A DNA stretch of 64,000 nucleotides from Brevibacillus fulvus (GTDB lineage Bacteria; Bacillota; Bacilli; Brevibacillales; Brevibacillaceae), in the NCBI RefSeq assembly GCF_016908525.1, contig NZ_JAFBEB010000015.1, positions 1 through 64,000 of the forward strand, in the 5' to 3' direction. The notes under the pieces are model-generated. The model was not told the origin of the DNA. It was given only the letters and a program-made list of their open reading frames with translations, and searched no databases. The translations under genes and the position numbers were made by a program. This document shows positions 43,979 to 55,224 of this stretch, piece by piece; position 1 is the stretch's first letter; each line of letters begins with the position of its first letter.

Positions 43979-45328
43979 TCAGCCGGCAATATCGCGATAA
44001 CGATTCTCCAGGCTGACGAATTTATTATATTCTTTCAAGAATGCCAACTCTACTGTCCCCGTAGGGCCGTTCCGCTGTTTGGCAATAATGATTTCAATTA
44101 CATTTTTGTTTTCCGTTTCTTTATCGTAGTAATCATCCCGATAAAGAAACGCAACAATGTCGGCATCTTGCTCGATCGAACCGGATTCACGGATATCTGA
44201 CATCATCGGGCGTTTATCCTGCCGCTGTTCTACAGAGCGGCTTAACTGGGACAAAGCAATAATCGGAACATTCAATTCCCGCGCGATCCCCTTCAACGTT
44301 CGGGAAATCTCGGAGACTTCCTGCTGACGGTTGTCCCCTTTTCCACGGCCGTGAATCAGCTGCAAATAATCAATCAAAATCATGCCGAGGCCGCGTTCGG
44401 TTTGCAGTCGTCGACACTTGGCCCGAATGTCCTGAACGGTAACTCCCGGCGAATCGTCGATATAAATCGGCGCTTTGGCCAAAGTACCAATCGCCATCGT
44501 CAGCTTTTGCCAATCGTCTTCTTCCAAGCGGCCTGTCCGCATTTTTTGCGCATCCAGATTGCCTTCCGCGCAAATCATCCGCTGTACCAACTGCGACGCG
44601 GCCATCTCCAGAGAAAAGATGGCGACCGTTTCTCCGGCGCGCGCAGCGACGTTTTGCGCCACATTGAGGGCAAACGCCGTTTTCCCTACGGACGGACGGG
44701 CAGCAAGAATAATTAAATCGCTGCGTTGGAACCCGGACGTCATTTTATCCAAATCAGGGTATCCCGACGGTATTCCGGTTACATCTCCGCGCCGCTGGCT
44801 TAACAGCTCGATGCGCTCGTACGTCTCCAACAATACGTCACGAATCGGAACAAATCCGCCGCTGTTGCGGTTTTGCGAAATCTCTAGTATATATTTCTCA
44901 GCATCGGCAATAATTTGTCCAACATCATCTTCACGCGAATAGCCGTCGTTGGCAATCTTCGTCGCGGTGAGAATCAACCGCCGCAGCAACGCCTTTTCCT
45001 CGACGATCCGGGCATAGTATTCCACGTTTGCTGCAGTCGGAACAGAGCTGGCAATTTCGGTTAGATAGGTGACACCGCCAACTTCATCCAGCAGCTTATG
45101 ATCTTGCAACTCCGCTGTAACCGTTACAAGATCGACCGGCTCTCCCTTTTCATACAGATCCTGCATCGTTTTAAAGATACGCTGGTGGGCTGTCTTGTAG
45201 AAGTCCTCCGGTCGAAGTATCTCAATGGCCGTAATGAGAGCTTCCTTTGACAAGAACACGGCACCCAGCACAGATTGTTCCGCTTCATTGTTTTGTGGCG
45301 GGACTCGGTCCAAAAACAGGTCGCTCAC
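43979..45328 (-). CDS. dnaB: Replicative DNA helicase DnaB (DnaC of Bacillus)
   Basis: The 449-residue hexameric 5'-3' helicase has the N-terminal primase-interaction domain (1-100), a linker and the RecA-like core with Walker A PSVGKTAFAL, Walker B LILIDYLQLI and the Arg finger region. GTG 45328 follows GAGGGG. It is loaded at oriC by DnaA and the loader. 26 bases downstream of rplI, same operon. Confidence 0.97.
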   Translation of the reverse strand: MSDLFLDRVPPQNNEAEQSVLGAVFLSKEALITAIEILRPEDFYKTAHQRIFKTMQDLYEKGEPVDLVTVTAELQDHKLLDEVGGVTYLTEIASSVPTAANVEYYARIVEEKALLRRLILTATKIANDGYSREDDVGQIIADAEKYILEISQNRNSGGFVPIRDVLLETYERIELLSQRRGDVTGIPSGYPDLDKMTSGFQRSDLIILAARPSVGKTAFALNVAQNVAARAGETVAIFSLEMAASQLVQRMICAEGNLDAQKMRTGRLEEDDWQKLTMAIGTLAKAPIYIDDSPGVTVQDIRAKCRRLQTERGLGMILIDYLQLIHGRGKGDNRQQEVSEISRTLKGIARELNVPIIALSQLSRSVEQRQDKRPMMSDIRESGSIEQDADIVAFLYRDDYYDKETENKNVIEIIIAKQRNGPTGTVELAFLKEYNKFVSLENRYRDIAG

Positions 45329-45354
45329 GTCAGACCCCTCACTGTCTTCATAAG

Positions 45355-45798
45355 TTATTCTTCTACGACATGCACACGCAAAATGGCGGTAACGTCATGA
45401 TGCAACTTCACTTTCACTTGCGTTACACCCAAAGAACGAATTGGTTCCATCTCCAGTTTGCGTTTATCCAGTTTTACTTGAAATTGCTCTTCCAATACCT
45501 GGGCAACCTGTTTGCTGGAAATCGCCCCAAACAAACGACCGCCTTCGCCCGCTTTCCCTTTGATTTTGACGGTCATCTCTTTCATTTTTTCCGCCAATTC
45601 CTGGGCTTCGATTTTTTCCTGTTCTTTTCGTTTATCTTCACTGCGTTTTTTTGCTTCCAAACTTTTAATATTGCTGTCCGTCGCTTCTTTTACCAGACCT
45701 TTTGGCAAGAGAAAGTTGCGAACATAGCCTTCCGAGAGATCCTTGACCTCTCCTTTTTTCCCTTGTCCTTTTACATCTTGCAAAAAGATAACCTTCAT
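45355..45798 (-). CDS. rplI: 50S ribosomal protein L9
   Basis: Start ATG 45798 gives 147 residues with the L9 signature [22 protein letters not shown], a central helix and the C-terminal domain ending HVVEE. An AGGAGGAG sequence is the ribosome site. Between gdpP and dnaB as in Bacillus. Confidence 0.97.
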   Translation of the reverse strand: MKVIFLQDVKGQGKKGEVKDLSEGYVRNFLLPKGLVKEATDSNIKSLEAKKRSEDKRKEQEKIEAQELAEKMKEMTVKIKGKAGEGGRLFGAISSKQVAQVLEEQFQVKLDKRKLEMEPIRSLGVTQVKVKLHHDVTAILRVHVVEE

Positions 45799-45859
45799 TT
45801 GTGACTCCTCCTTTTGGTCGGGTGATCTTTCCTTTACGCAGATTTGCTCCGCTGACTCC

Positions 45860-47800
45860 TTACAAAACGGAATCAATGGCTTCTTTCAGTCGGCCGACTG
45901 CCTGCTTGATAGAAACACCGTCCAATTGTGCCGCAGCACCTGTCAAGTGCCCGCCGCCGCCGAGGTATTCCATAATGGCTTGCACATTGATATCACCAAG
46001 CGAGCGGGCACTGACCAGCACTTTGTCATCGGCTCTTCTCGCCACGACAAAAGACGCCTGGATGCCCGACAGCGTCAATAACAATTCCGCCGCCTGAGCA
46101 ACTTGTACCTGGGTATAGTCTTCATGGAGATCACCCACAGCGATGGCCAGATGATCGCGATATGTTTCGGTGTTCATAATGATCTTGGCCCGTTTTACGA
46201 ATTGACCGAGGTCCTCTTTCAAATAACGCTGAACAGTGGCCGTATCCGCTCCGTTTCTTCGCAAAAACGAAGCAGCCTCAAAGGTGCGCGACCCCGTTCG
46301 GAAGGCAAAACTCTTCGTATCGACGACAATCCCGGCCAACAATGCCGTTGCGATGGCGCTTTCGATGTTGATCCGGTCGCTCTGGTATTGAAGCAACTCC
46401 GTCACCAATTCGGACGTAGAGGAAGCATAAGGTTCCAAATAAATCAGGACGGGATCCTCAACAAACTCTTCGGAACGGCGGTGGTGGTCAATGACGACAA
46501 CGCGGCTCGTTTCTTCCAACAACCTTGGTTCAATCACCAGTGACGGACGATGAGTATCGACAATGATCAGCAACGTCCTTCCTGTCACAAGTCTGATCGC
46601 TTGCTCAGGGGTGATAAAGAACTCAGCCAACTCTTCATTGGCGTAAATTTCTTTCATCAAACGTTCAATCGAAGGATTCACTTCATCCAAAACAATATAG
46701 GCACTCTTGTTTTGAAAACGAACAGCCTTAAACACTCCGAGCGCTGCCCCAATCGCATCCATATCCGGCTGCTTATGGCCCATGACAATCACTTGTTCGG
46801 CCTCATTGATCAAGTCGCGAAGCGCATGGGCAATTACCCGCGCACGCACCCGCGTACGTTTTTCCACAGCATTTGATTTGCCGCCGTAGAAAGTCAGTTT
46901 GTTGCCTACTTTCACTGCCGCCTGGTCACCGCCGCGGCCCAATGCAATATCCAAACTGGACTGTGCGATTTGACCCAGTCCAATATAGGAATCGACACCG
47001 GCCCCGACCCCAATGCTCAAGGTCAGCGGTATTTTATTATCAGCCGTCATTTCACGAACAACGTCCAAAATATCAAAACGACTCTCTTCCAGTTTTTCAA
47101 GCGTCTGCCGATCCATTAAAGCAAGGAATTTGTCAGACGTGTACCTTCTGAGATAAATCCCATGTTTCTGAGCCCAATCACTAATGACCCCTGACACGTT
47201 GGTTGAAAGCAACGTTCTGCTCTGGTCATCCATCATCTGACCAACTTCATCAAGGTTATCCAGATGGACAATCGCCAATACGGACTTCTCCCGATGATAC
47301 CGGGCAAAAAGCTCCTTAAACTCGGTAATATCTTTAAAAAAGAGGAGCTTTTCCTCTGGACGATGCAACACCTCGTAGATTCGCTCGTTAAAGGTATATT
47401 CCAAACGTTTCTGATCCGGTTTGAAAGCAAGCGAGGGGAACAGTTCATTCAGGTTTTTCCCGACTAATAACTCTTCACCAACCATCAATTGCATAAATGG
47501 ATTATTCCATTCCACAACTCGCTCATCGTTGTACAATAGAATCCCTAGGGGCATTTCCTGAATTACACTTTCGCCAGCTTTTTTCACCCGGTGCGAAATT
47601 GTAGCCAGGTAAAGACGCAAATCCTGTTGGAATCCCTTCTCCGCCTGAATCACATAGACGACTAACCCAATGAGGCAGACGAAGCCAATCGCTCCGTACA
47701 ACCAGTGGTATAAAGTTAAGATCGCCAGCAACAACAGGCTAAAGCCGAGAGCTAGGACTGTATGCAGCCCGTACCAACGCTTCAACAGGAACTTGGGCAT
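45860..47800 (-). CDS. gdpP: Cyclic-di-AMP phosphodiesterase GdpP
   Basis: The 646-residue protein has two membrane helices (about 10-55), a PAS-like domain, a degenerate GGDEF domain (about 170-300) and DHH/DHHA1 domains with VIDHHRR and [11 protein letters not shown]. It hydrolyses c-di-AMP, which controls potassium and wall homeostasis. It lies four bases after the DUF2232 gene. The catalytic DHH motif is intact. Confidence 0.95.
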   Translation of the reverse strand: MPKFLLKRWYGLHTVLALGFSLLLLAILTLYHWLYGAIGFVCLIGLVVYVIQAEKGFQQDLRLYLATISHRVKKAGESVIQEMPLGILLYNDERVVEWNNPFMQLMVGEELLVGKNLNELFPSLAFKPDQKRLEYTFNERIYEVLHRPEEKLLFFKDITEFKELFARYHREKSVLAIVHLDNLDEVGQMMDDQSRTLLSTNVSGVISDWAQKHGIYLRRYTSDKFLALMDRQTLEKLEESRFDILDVVREMTADNKIPLTLSIGVGAGVDSYIGLGQIAQSSLDIALGRGGDQAAVKVGNKLTFYGGKSNAVEKRTRVRARVIAHALRDLINEAEQVIVMGHKQPDMDAIGAALGVFKAVRFQNKSAYIVLDEVNPSIERLMKEIYANEELAEFFITPEQAIRLVTGRTLLIIVDTHRPSLVIEPRLLEETSRVVVIDHHRRSEEFVEDPVLIYLEPYASSTSELVTELLQYQSDRINIESAIATALLAGIVVDTKSFAFRTGSRTFEAASFLRRNGADTATVQRYLKEDLGQFVKRAKIIMNTETYRDHLAIAVGDLHEDYTQVQVAQAAELLLTLSGIQASFVVARRADDKVLVSARSLGDINVQAIMEYLGGGGHLTGAAAQLDGVSIKQAVGRLKEAIDSVL

Positions 47801-47804
47801 TTCC

Positions 47805-48752
47805 TCAGCTCCTCTTCACTCTTGTTTCCAGTCTCTTTCGGAAATTGAGGCCCAGATCAAATATGCCTAATATACTAAGTATATAAGTTAACAGCGGAAA
47901 AATAAATAGAAAGACAACAAGCAACGGTCCCAGTATCCTCCACCGTTTTAAATAAAATGCAAAAAAGCAAAAGCTGACACCCTGAATGGTAAACACGATA
48001 TCAAGCAGAACTTTTAGGTTAAGAAAAGCGCGTTCCCAAAAGCTCCCGGTCATATTTTCACCCATCAACAGCATAATCAGCATCGCAGCAAAATAATAGA
48101 TCAGCAGCGAGCGCGGAAATTTCCATTCGCGGACAGGCGGCATCGCCGGAATCGTATATTTGCAAAGCTTCAACAGCCATCGCGACAACCAATGAACCAC
48201 GACACTAAAAACAATGCTGCTGCTGACAAAATATGTAGGCAAAATCATCTGTATCATATCAAATTCTTGCTCGACTGACTTCTTCCACTCATCATCCGTA
48301 ACCGGCGAGGAGACCGGAAACCGCAATCCTTCATTGATGACCACCTCTTTGGCCCGATTCATCTCTGCGGCCAAATCAAAACCAAAGACAGTTGTCAGCA
48401 AAAGCAGACCAAGCAAAAATGAACCTAATACTGTAGCCGCACCAGCTATTACCGCAGGAAGACCGCTGTTTCGATTCCGGTAAAAATGCCCCATCACCGT
48501 TCCGAGCAAACCGAGAAACAGTGCTGCAAAAGCTCCGAGCGGGCCGAGGAGCAATAAACTTGCCAGGATAAAAAGAAAGACAGGTATGACCCGTTCTCTC
48601 AATCGATGCTGTCTTGCCAAATAAATAAAAGGTGTAGGCACAAGCAATAGAGCAACCATCCCTATATAGGTAGTGGTTCCGATTATCAACAGAGCGAAGG
48701 CGATGATGAAAACCAGAGCCAGTTCAACCAGCTGTCTCCCACGAGTAGGCAT
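47805..48752 (-). CDS. yybS: DUF2232 membrane protein (YybS)
   Basis: The 315-residue protein has about eight hydrophobic helices over its length and the sequence pattern of YybS/DUF2232, often paired with gdpP and distantly similar to ECF transporter S-components. GAGAGGAG precedes the ATG. Function unknown; linkage to GdpP suggests the same process. Confidence 0.88.
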   Translation of the reverse strand: MPTRGRQLVELALVFIIAFALLIIGTTTYIGMVALLLVPTPFIYLARQHRLRERVIPVFLFILASLLLLGPLGAFAALFLGLLGTVMGHFYRNRNSGLPAVIAGAATVLGSFLLGLLLLTTVFGFDLAAEMNRAKEVVINEGLRFPVSSPVTDDEWKKSVEQEFDMIQMILPTYFVSSSIVFSVVVHWLSRWLLKLCKYTIPAMPPVREWKFPRSLLIYYFAAMLIMLLMGENMTGSFWERAFLNLKVLLDIVFTIQGVSFCFFAFYLKRWRILGPLLVVFLFIFPLLTYILSILGIFDLGLNFRKRLETRVKRS

Positions 48753-48782
48753 GGCACTACTCCTCTCTCGTAAATATGGAAA

Positions 48783-48818
48783 AAAAGAGGGGCACGTATC
48801 TGTGTCCCCCTTTTTCTT
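48783..48818 (-). terminator. Terminator of the rpsF-ssb-rpsR operon
   Basis: GGGGGACAC pairs with GTGCCCCTC (minus strand) and is followed by a run of Ts, behind rpsR. Confidence 0.8.
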
Positions 48819-48824
48819 TATTCA

Positions 48825-49055
48825 TTATTCAGCCGTATATGGCAGTAAAGCGACTTGACGTGCGCGTTTGATTGCGACGGTCAACATACGTTGATACTTC
48901 GCAGAAGTACCGGTTACGCGACGAGGCAAAATTTTGCCGCGTTCACTGATGAACTTTTTGAGCAGATCAGTATCTTTATAGTCGATCTTTTTGATCTTGT
49001 TTACAGTGAAGTAGCAAACTTTACGCCGTTTGTTTGGACGTCCTTTGCGTGACAT
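48825..49055 (-). CDS. rpsR: 30S ribosomal protein S18
   Basis: 76 residues with the S18 core [34 protein letters not shown] and the basic tail. It binds S6 in the platform of the small subunit. Last gene of rpsF-ssb-rpsR. AAAGGAGGG precedes the ATG. Confidence 0.97.
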   Translation of the reverse strand: MSRKGRPNKRRKVCYFTVNKIKKIDYKDTDLLKKFISERGKILPRRVTGTSAKYQRMLTVAIKRARQVALLPYTAE

Positions 49056-49108
49056 AAAAGTCCCTCCTTTTCAGGAATGTGAAAGTTTCTTCTGATTTTA
49101 GCACTCCA

Positions 49109-49564
49109 TCAGAACGGCAAGTCATCATCAGAAATGTTGATTGGCTTGCCAGCACCGGCAAAGGGATCTCCAAATGGATCAGCATCATCACGTCCGGCAG
49201 GTCTGCTCGAACCGAAGCCTGGATCGTAGCCGCCGCCTTCATTCCCGGTTCTCGTTCCGAGAAATTGGACATTTTCCGCTACAACCTCTGTCACATACAC
49301 TTTTCTACCTTCTTTATTATCATAGGAACGCGTTTGCAAGCGGCCCTCCACGGCAGCTTGTCTTCCCTTGCGCAAATATGTGGCACATAAATCCGCAAGT
49401 TTCTGCCAAGCAACAATGTTAATGAAATCAGCTTCCCGCTCCCCAGCCTGATTGGTCCGGGGACGATTGATCGCCAAGGTAAAAGTAGTCACAGCTACAC
49501 CGTTTGGGGTGTAACGAAGCTCCGGGTCTTTGGTCAGATTGCCGATGAGTATGACACGATTCAT
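49109..49564 (-). CDS. ssb: Single-stranded DNA-binding protein
   Basis: 151 residues: OB fold ([19 protein letters not shown] to about 105), a Gly-rich linker and the acidic tip DDDLPF that docks replication and repair proteins. It coats ssDNA during replication. Gene order between rpsF and rpsR is conserved in Bacilli. Confidence 0.97.
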   Translation of the reverse strand: MNRVILIGNLTKDPELRYTPNGVAVTTFTLAINRPRTNQAGEREADFINIVAWQKLADLCATYLRKGRQAAVEGRLQTRSYDNKEGRKVYVTEVVAENVQFLGTRTGNEGGGYDPGFGSSRPAGRDDADPFGDPFAGAGKPINISDDDLPF

Positions 49565-49594
49565 TTATTTGTTCCCCTCTTCCAGCGACAACAA

Positions 49595-49882
49595 TTACTT
49601 ATCTTCTCTTACGAACAGAAAACGAATAATGTCGTCGTTAATTTTCATGAGTCGCTCAGCTTCTGCTACAGCATCAGCATTCGCGTTGAAGTTCATCAGA
49701 ACGTAGAATCCTTCACGGAACTTGTTGATCTCATACGCAAGACGACGTTTACCCATTTCTTGAAGTTTTGTGATTTCGCCACCGTAGTTCGTTACGATTT
49801 CACTGTAACGAGCAACATTTGCTTTCACTTTTTCTTCTTCAAGGTCTGGACGTAATACGTACATTACTTCGTATTGACGCAT
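49595..49882 (-). CDS. rpsF: 30S ribosomal protein S6
   Basis: Start ATG 49882 (AAAGGAGGTG upstream) gives 95 residues beginning [19 protein letters not shown], the S6 ferredoxin-like fold. Forms a dimer with S18 that also binds the operon leader. First gene of the operon. Confidence 0.97.
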   Translation of the reverse strand: MRQYEVMYVLRPDLEEEKVKANVARYSEIVTNYGGEITKLQEMGKRRLAYEINKFREGFYVLMNFNANADAVAEAERLMKINDDIIRFLFVREDK

Positions 49883-50015
49883 AACCTTTTCACCTCCTTT
49901 TGGACTAACGGCCCTGACAGGGCAAGGAGCGAGTGCCATTGAACTACATAATTTATATGCACCCAATCTAATACTCGCATTTTGATATTATAACAAACCT
50001 GTCGATATGAATCAA
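49883..50015 (-). promoter_or_regulatory. rpsF promoter and likely S6:S18 leader
   Basis: Minus strand: TTGATT (50015-50010), 17-base spacer, TATAAT (49992-49987). The leader of about 100 bases contains a GCCCTGTCAGGGC hairpin whose 3' side continues CCG. The S6:S18 autoregulatory motif has a CCG next to such a hairpin, so feedback by the dimer is probable. Confidence 0.65.
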
Positions 50016-50024
50016 GGAAAAAGC

Positions 50025-51125
50025 CTATACGTTAAACCGGAAATGCATGACATCTCCATCTTGCACGACATATTCTTTTCCTTCCAAACGATATTTGCCT
50101 TTTTCACGAGCGGCATTGACCGAACCGGCTTCAACCAGATCATCATATGCGACGACCTCAGCCCGAATAAAGCCTCGTTCAAAGTCGGTGTGAATGACGC
50201 CTGCTGCTTGCGGCGCTTTGGTACCTTTCCGGATCGTCCAAGCTCTTACTTCTTGTACACCGGCGGTAAAATATGTGATCAAGCCGAGCAACTCATACGC
50301 GGCACGAATCAATCTGTCGAGACCGGACTCTTTCAAACCGAGCTCTTCGAGGAACATTTGCTTGTCCTCCCCTTCCAGCTCAGCAATCTCCGATTCTACT
50401 TTCGCGCTGATCACGACCACCTGTGCGCCTTCAGCCGCCGCGTGCTTTTTCACGGCTTGTACATGTGGATTTTCGTCGGCGTCAGCGATCCCATCCTCCG
50501 CTACATTGCATACATAAAGCATCGGTTTGATCGTCAACAAGTGCAGATCGCGGATCAATTTTTGCTCCTCTTCATCCAGCTCCACGCTGCGCGCGGGCCG
50601 TCCCTCGTCGAAGGCCGCCTTCAGTTTTTCCAGTACATCGAGTTCTTGTTTGGCTTCCTTGTCCCCGGCCTTTACCTTACGGCCAATCCGTTCGATTCGG
50701 CGCTCAACAGAGTCGAGATCGGCAAATACAAGCTCCAGATTAATCGTTTCAATATCGCTTAACGGATCTACCTTTCCGGCCACATGGGTAATATTCTCAT
50801 CTTCAAAGCAGCGGACAACCTGGGCAATCGCGTCAACCTCGCGTATATGCGCCAAAAATTGGTTGCCTAATCCTTCACCCTTGCTCGCTCCTTTTACCAA
50901 ACCGGCAATATCGACAAATTCAAAAGCGGTTGGCACCACTTTGTTCGGCACGACGATCTCGGTCAGTTTCACCAAGCGCGGGTCCGGAACCTCCACAATC
51001 CCGACATTGGGATCGATCGTACAGAACGGATAGTTGGCTGATTCTGCCCCCGCCTGCGTAATCGCATTAAACAAGGTCGATTTCCCGACGTTAGGCAGCC
51101 CTACAATTCCACATGATGCACCCAT
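50025..51125 (-). CDS. ychF: Redox-regulated ATPase YchF
   Basis: The 366-residue Obg-family protein has the G1 motif [11 protein letters not shown] (about 8-18), the NMAE-type variant G4 region, a coiled-coil insert (about 125-190) and a C-terminal TGS domain. YchF prefers ATP over GTP and associates with ribosomes. GAGGAG precedes ATG 51125. Confidence 0.95.
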   Translation of the reverse strand: MGASCGIVGLPNVGKSTLFNAITQAGAESANYPFCTIDPNVGIVEVPDPRLVKLTEIVVPNKVVPTAFEFVDIAGLVKGASKGEGLGNQFLAHIREVDAIAQVVRCFEDENITHVAGKVDPLSDIETINLELVFADLDSVERRIERIGRKVKAGDKEAKQELDVLEKLKAAFDEGRPARSVELDEEEQKLIRDLHLLTIKPMLYVCNVAEDGIADADENPHVQAVKKHAAAEGAQVVVISAKVESEIAELEGEDKQMFLEELGLKESGLDRLIRAAYELLGLITYFTAGVQEVRAWTIRKGTKAPQAAGVIHTDFERGFIRAEVVAYDDLVEAGSVNAAREKGKYRLEGKEYVVQDGDVMHFRFNV

Positions 51126-51265
51126 CTATATACACTCCTCGTTTTCTTTATCACATATCTTTACTATTATAAAGAGTCGCCCGACAGAATACAATGTTGC
51201 CTACGTTCATCATGTCCCATCTTAATCCGATTGTCAAAAAAACCTTTGCAGCCAAACAAAATAAT

Positions 51266-51295
51266 CCCCTTCTCTTTATCAGAAAAAAGAAGGGG
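51266..51295 (-). terminator. Terminator of the chemoreceptor gene
   Basis: 8-bp stem CCCCTTCT/AGAAGGGG (51266-51273 and 51288-51295) followed by ATTATTTT on the minus strand, just behind the methyl-accepting protein. Confidence 0.75.
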
Positions 51296-51307
51296 CGTTG
51301 CATTCTC

Positions 51308-53053
51308 TTAAAATTTAAACCGGCCAAGTACCGATTGCAGTTCTTCTGACAAATTGGCGAGAGTCGTTGCCAGAGCGGTTACTTCTTCCATGGAAGCAAG
51401 CTGTTCTTCGGCAGCTGAAGCAATATTTTGCGAACGATCCGAAGCTTGCTCCGCAATCCGGGATACCTCATCGCCACTTCGGGAAACCTCCTGCAAACTG
51501 GCTGACATTTGCTGTGTCAAGCTGGCCAACTCTTCAATTTGTTGTGAAATTTGCCCGGTAGACAGCAGAATCTCGCTGAATTTTTGCTTCGCTTCCGTAG
51601 CAATATCCATACCGGACTCCACTTCTTCTTTCACCTTGCCCATTGTCCGGATCGTTTTGGTCATGTCGCCATGAATTTCCTCAATCAGTTTGGCAATCTG
51701 CATCGTAGATTGATTGGATTGATCGGCAAGTTTTCTGACCTCGTCTGCGACAACCGAAAACCCTCGGCCGTGTTCACCGGCACGCGCCGCTTCAATCGCT
51801 GCATTTAGCGCCAATAAATTGGTTTGCGCGGAAATGTCAGATATGACTTTTAACATACCTTCAATTTCCTTTGTCCGCTGATCCAACAGTTTAACGACCG
51901 TATCGGATTCATGAACTGACTGAAAGATGGAACTCATTTGCTCTACCGTCTTTTCAATGGCCGCACCACCTGCTTGCGCCATTCCCGAGGTATCCGCGGA
52001 CGATTCCGAAATGCTCCCCGAACTTTTTGCGATATGCTGCATGCCAATCGCTACCTCTTCCAATGAACGCATTGCACCCTGCAAAGAGTTTTTTTGGTCT
52101 TCCGCTCCGCTTGCTGACTCGGTAATGGAAATGGTAATTTGTTCCGTTGCCTGACTGGTCTGTTCGGCACTGATTCTCAACTCGGCTGAAGAGGTTGCAA
52201 CTTGCCGACTCGAAGCATGAACCGTTTGGACAAATTTTCTCATATTTTCGATCATATGATTGAAGTCGCGGGCAAGCTCAGCGATTTCATCTTTCGACTT
52301 TACTTTTACCGCTTCTACGGTAAAATCGCCATCAGCGACTACATTTAATTTTTGGGCAATCTGCAAAATCGGTTTTGTAAAACGCCCCGCAAAATAATAA
52401 ACAATCACAATCCCCGCTAAAAGAGAAATTACGCTGATCAGTCCAACCATATATAAAATAAGGTTGGCTGAACTGTTGAATTCGGAATAATATGCCCCGC
52501 AACCAACAATCCAACCCCAGTGCGGGTCCACTTCCACATAGTTGACTTTAGTTTCCACCCGGTTGACATTGCCTGGCAGTTTATATTTGTAGGTGAGGAA
52601 TCCGCCGCCGCTTGTCCCGACCGAGACAATTTCTTTCCCCAGCATGACCCCGTCTTCAGTCTTCACGTCGATCAAATTCTGGCCTTCGTTGTTCGGGTTC
52701 ATCACAGAAATCGCTTCTCTGTTGACTGCCCACGGATACCCTGTCTTGCCCACCAAATATTCCTGTTTCATGGGACGAACATTGTCGGCATTTTTCGGTC
52801 CCAACAATTCTTGGCGAACCTTCTCCTGCGCTTCTTCCAAGGTCAGCTTGCCGGTCTCTACCTGCTGGTTCATTAGCGTAATCATGGCGATAACCATTTT
52901 AACGTTCTGCTTCAGTTGGTTTCTGCCCGCTTCATTCAACTCGCTTTTGGTCGTCTGATAAGTGCTGATTCCGATCACGATCGTTGGAATTAACAAAACA
53001 AGAATACAAAAGATCACTAACTTGCTCCGCAGTGACTTTGTTTGCAATCTCAT
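51308..53053 (-). CDS. Methyl-accepting chemotaxis protein, single Cache sensor
   Basis: Start ATG 53053 (AAGGGAG upstream) gives 581 residues. Helix 1 (about 10-32), an extracellular sCache_2 domain ([23 protein letters not shown], 35-190), helix 2 (about 200-222), HAMP and a long MA signalling domain with the conserved hairpin tip [22 protein letters not shown]. It relays an external ligand, often a small carboxylate for sCache_2, to CheA. It stands alone, with its own terminator. Confidence 0.92.
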   Translation of the reverse strand: MRLQTKSLRSKLVIFCILVLLIPTIVIGISTYQTTKSELNEAGRNQLKQNVKMVIAMITLMNQQVETGKLTLEEAQEKVRQELLGPKNADNVRPMKQEYLVGKTGYPWAVNREAISVMNPNNEGQNLIDVKTEDGVMLGKEIVSVGTSGGGFLTYKYKLPGNVNRVETKVNYVEVDPHWGWIVGCGAYYSEFNSSANLILYMVGLISVISLLAGIVIVYYFAGRFTKPILQIAQKLNVVADGDFTVEAVKVKSKDEIAELARDFNHMIENMRKFVQTVHASSRQVATSSAELRISAEQTSQATEQITISITESASGAEDQKNSLQGAMRSLEEVAIGMQHIAKSSGSISESSADTSGMAQAGGAAIEKTVEQMSSIFQSVHESDTVVKLLDQRTKEIEGMLKVISDISAQTNLLALNAAIEAARAGEHGRGFSVVADEVRKLADQSNQSTMQIAKLIEEIHGDMTKTIRTMGKVKEEVESGMDIATEAKQKFSEILLSTGQISQQIEELASLTQQMSASLQEVSRSGDEVSRIAEQASDRSQNIASAAEEQLASMEEVTALATTLANLSEELQSVLGRFKF

Positions 53054-53135
53054 GTGGTCCACTCCCTTCCTACAAGCTCTGTACCCTTTTTCTTAAATCG
53101 CCAAACCAACTTCCCGTGGATGAAGCGCATTCAAA

Positions 53136-53190
53136 CAAAAAGCACCCGGTATAGATCTGAGTGGCCATTCACTCATTCCTCCCGGGTGCA
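53136..53190 (-). terminator. Structured terminator of pepF
   Basis: GCACCCGG (53142-53149) pairs with CCGGGTGC (53182-53189), enclosing a second hairpin GAGTG/CACTC, with TTTTTG following on the minus strand. Confidence 0.75.
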
Positions 53191-53213
53191 GCCTTTTATC
53201 GTTGCTGTTTTAG

Positions 53214-55145
53214 TTACTTTTCATTGACGAGCTTTTCCAACTCATCCAATGTTTCTTCAAAAATTTTCATGGCATCTTCGATCGGTTTTGGAGATGACAT
53301 ATCCACTCCCGCCGCTTTTAACACTTCAATAGGCGGTGCCGAATTGCCCGCTTCGAGGAAATGTTTCCGAATCCGTTCAACGGCAGGCTGACCTTCCTCC
53401 AGCACTTGCTTCGCTAATGCCTGTGCCGCGGCAAAGCTGGTTGAATACTGGTAGACATAGTATTGGTAGTTGATAAAATGAGGAATACGCGCCCATTCCA
53501 TGGCGATTTCTTTATCGGAAATCATCGTCGTTCCATAATATTTTTTGTTAATGTCCAGGTATAGTTTCTTCAGACTCTCCGCATTCAGAGATTCCCCTGC
53601 TTGCTCCTTGTCGTGGATGGCTTTTTCAAACTCAGCAAATTGTGTTTGCCGGAACAAAGTGGAGCGGAAGTTCTCCAGATACTGATTCAGCAGATACATT
53701 TTTTCCTGCTTGGTCTTCGCCTTTGCGTACAAGCTCTTGAACAAGATCGTTTCATTCATGGTCGAAGCCACTTCAGCGGTAAAGGTCGGATAGTTGGACG
53801 TAATATACGGTTGTTTTTTATTTGTGTAGTAAGACTGCATGGCATGGCCCATTTCATGGGCAATCGTGGAAACGTCATCAGTTGTTCCCTGATAGTTCAG
53901 CAACACAAACGGATGCGTATCATATGCGCCCCATTGATATGCGCCCGTTCGTTTGTCAGGCGTCGAGTAGACATCCACCCATCCGCCGTTTAACCCTTGC
54001 TGCAACACTTTCACATACTCGTCGCCCAGAGGTTTCAATCCATCGGCAACGATCTGTTTCGCTTCCTCAAACGGAATGTAGCGATCGTCCGCTTCAACAA
54101 TCGGAACATAAATATCATACATATGCAGTTCTTTAACCCCAAGCATTTTTTTCTTTAGATCCATGTAACGGTGCAATAACGGCAAGTTTTTATTCACCGT
54201 ACTGATGAGTTCGTCATAAACCTTCGTCGGTATGTTGTTCGGCGTCAAGCTGGCTTCCAAGGCTGACTGGTAATGACGCGCACTGGCATAATAATTGTCG
54301 GCTTTTACTTTTGCGGAGAAAATCTGGGCAAAAGTATCCTGAAACTGTTCAAGAGTGCTGTAAAAAGCCTGAAATGCTGCCTTCCGCACCTTTGGATCTT
54401 TGCTTTCCAAATAGGTCACAAAATTTGCCTGGGTCAGCTCAACCTTCTTTCCTTGCTCATCCTTGATCTTTGGAAAGACGATATCTTTTGACAACATGCC
54501 GTAAATATTATTGGGGGAATTGGCCACTGCTGTTGATTGGGCCAGCAGTTCTTCCTCCTGCTTCGTTAACGTGTGCGGCTTGGTACGCACGATATCCGCC
54601 AAAAACATCTTATACGGTTCCAGTTCCGCCGAAGCCAGCAGACTTTTCATTTTATCATCGGGAATGGCGACGATTTCCGGTGTCATCCAGGCGGTTTTTT
54701 GTTGAACAAACGTATACAGCCGCTCTGCTGTATCGGCGAGCTCCTGCTTTTGGGGATTGGCCGAATTGACATCAAAGGAAAGATTGGCATAGACGTACAC
54801 CTTGTCGTGAAGCCGTGACAGATTGCTGTAAGCATCCAACGCCTTACGCAATTCCGCAGCCGACTGCCCCAGTTTTCCCTGATACTGAGTCAGTGCATTG
54901 GCCATTTGCTCAACTTTCTCCACATCACGTTTCCACGCTGCATCATCTTTATAAATATCAGTAATTTTCCATTTGTACGCACTGGGGATTTCCTCTCTCG
55001 TTTTATAGACAGGGACTGAATCGACCGCGGCCGATACCGCAGCAGCCGCTACAGCTTGCGTGCTGTAAGGGATAAACGGTACAGCCGTGGACGTCGTAAA
55101 AGTTAAGGCTGCTATTGCAAGCATGAAAGTTTTCTTTCTGTTCAC
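53214..55145 (-). CDS. pepF: Secreted M3 oligoendopeptidase F-type metalloprotease
   Basis: The 643-residue protein matches oligoendopeptidase F (M3B) throughout, with the zinc site HEMGH at 430-434, Glu downstream in the AEVASTMNE segment, and the C-terminal helical half. Unusually for this mostly cytoplasmic family it begins with a signal peptide (MNRKKTFMLAIAALTF...AVAAAAVSAA, cleavage near 35-40), so it probably acts outside the cell on peptides. No lipobox. The gene is monocistronic with an adjacent DnaA-box-rich upstream region. Confidence 0.9.
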   Translation of the reverse strand: MNRKKTFMLAIAALTFTTSTAVPFIPYSTQAVAAAAVSAAVDSVPVYKTREEIPSAYKWKITDIYKDDAAWKRDVEKVEQMANALTQYQGKLGQSAAELRKALDAYSNLSRLHDKVYVYANLSFDVNSANPQKQELADTAERLYTFVQQKTAWMTPEIVAIPDDKMKSLLASAELEPYKMFLADIVRTKPHTLTKQEEELLAQSTAVANSPNNIYGMLSKDIVFPKIKDEQGKKVELTQANFVTYLESKDPKVRKAAFQAFYSTLEQFQDTFAQIFSAKVKADNYYASARHYQSALEASLTPNNIPTKVYDELISTVNKNLPLLHRYMDLKKKMLGVKELHMYDIYVPIVEADDRYIPFEEAKQIVADGLKPLGDEYVKVLQQGLNGGWVDVYSTPDKRTGAYQWGAYDTHPFVLLNYQGTTDDVSTIAHEMGHAMQSYYTNKKQPYITSNYPTFTAEVASTMNETILFKSLYAKAKTKQEKMYLLNQYLENFRSTLFRQTQFAEFEKAIHDKEQAGESLNAESLKKLYLDINKKYYGTTMISDKEIAMEWARIPHFINYQYYVYQYSTSFAAAQALAKQVLEEGQPAVERIRKHFLEAGNSAPPIEVLKAAGVDMSSPKPIEDAMKIFEETLDELEKLVNEK

Positions 55146-55224
55146 TGTTCATCGCCCCTTTTTTCGTTTCCTTTTTAGTTTATATCCATAGTTACTAATT
55201 ATATCCAGTTGCACAAAAACCTTT

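Noticed and set aside
53136-53190. Riboswitch upstream of the chemoreceptor gene
   Set aside because: The nested hairpin with T-run is fully explained as the pepF terminator on the minus strand; no aptamer signature such as the c-di-GMP motif was seen.
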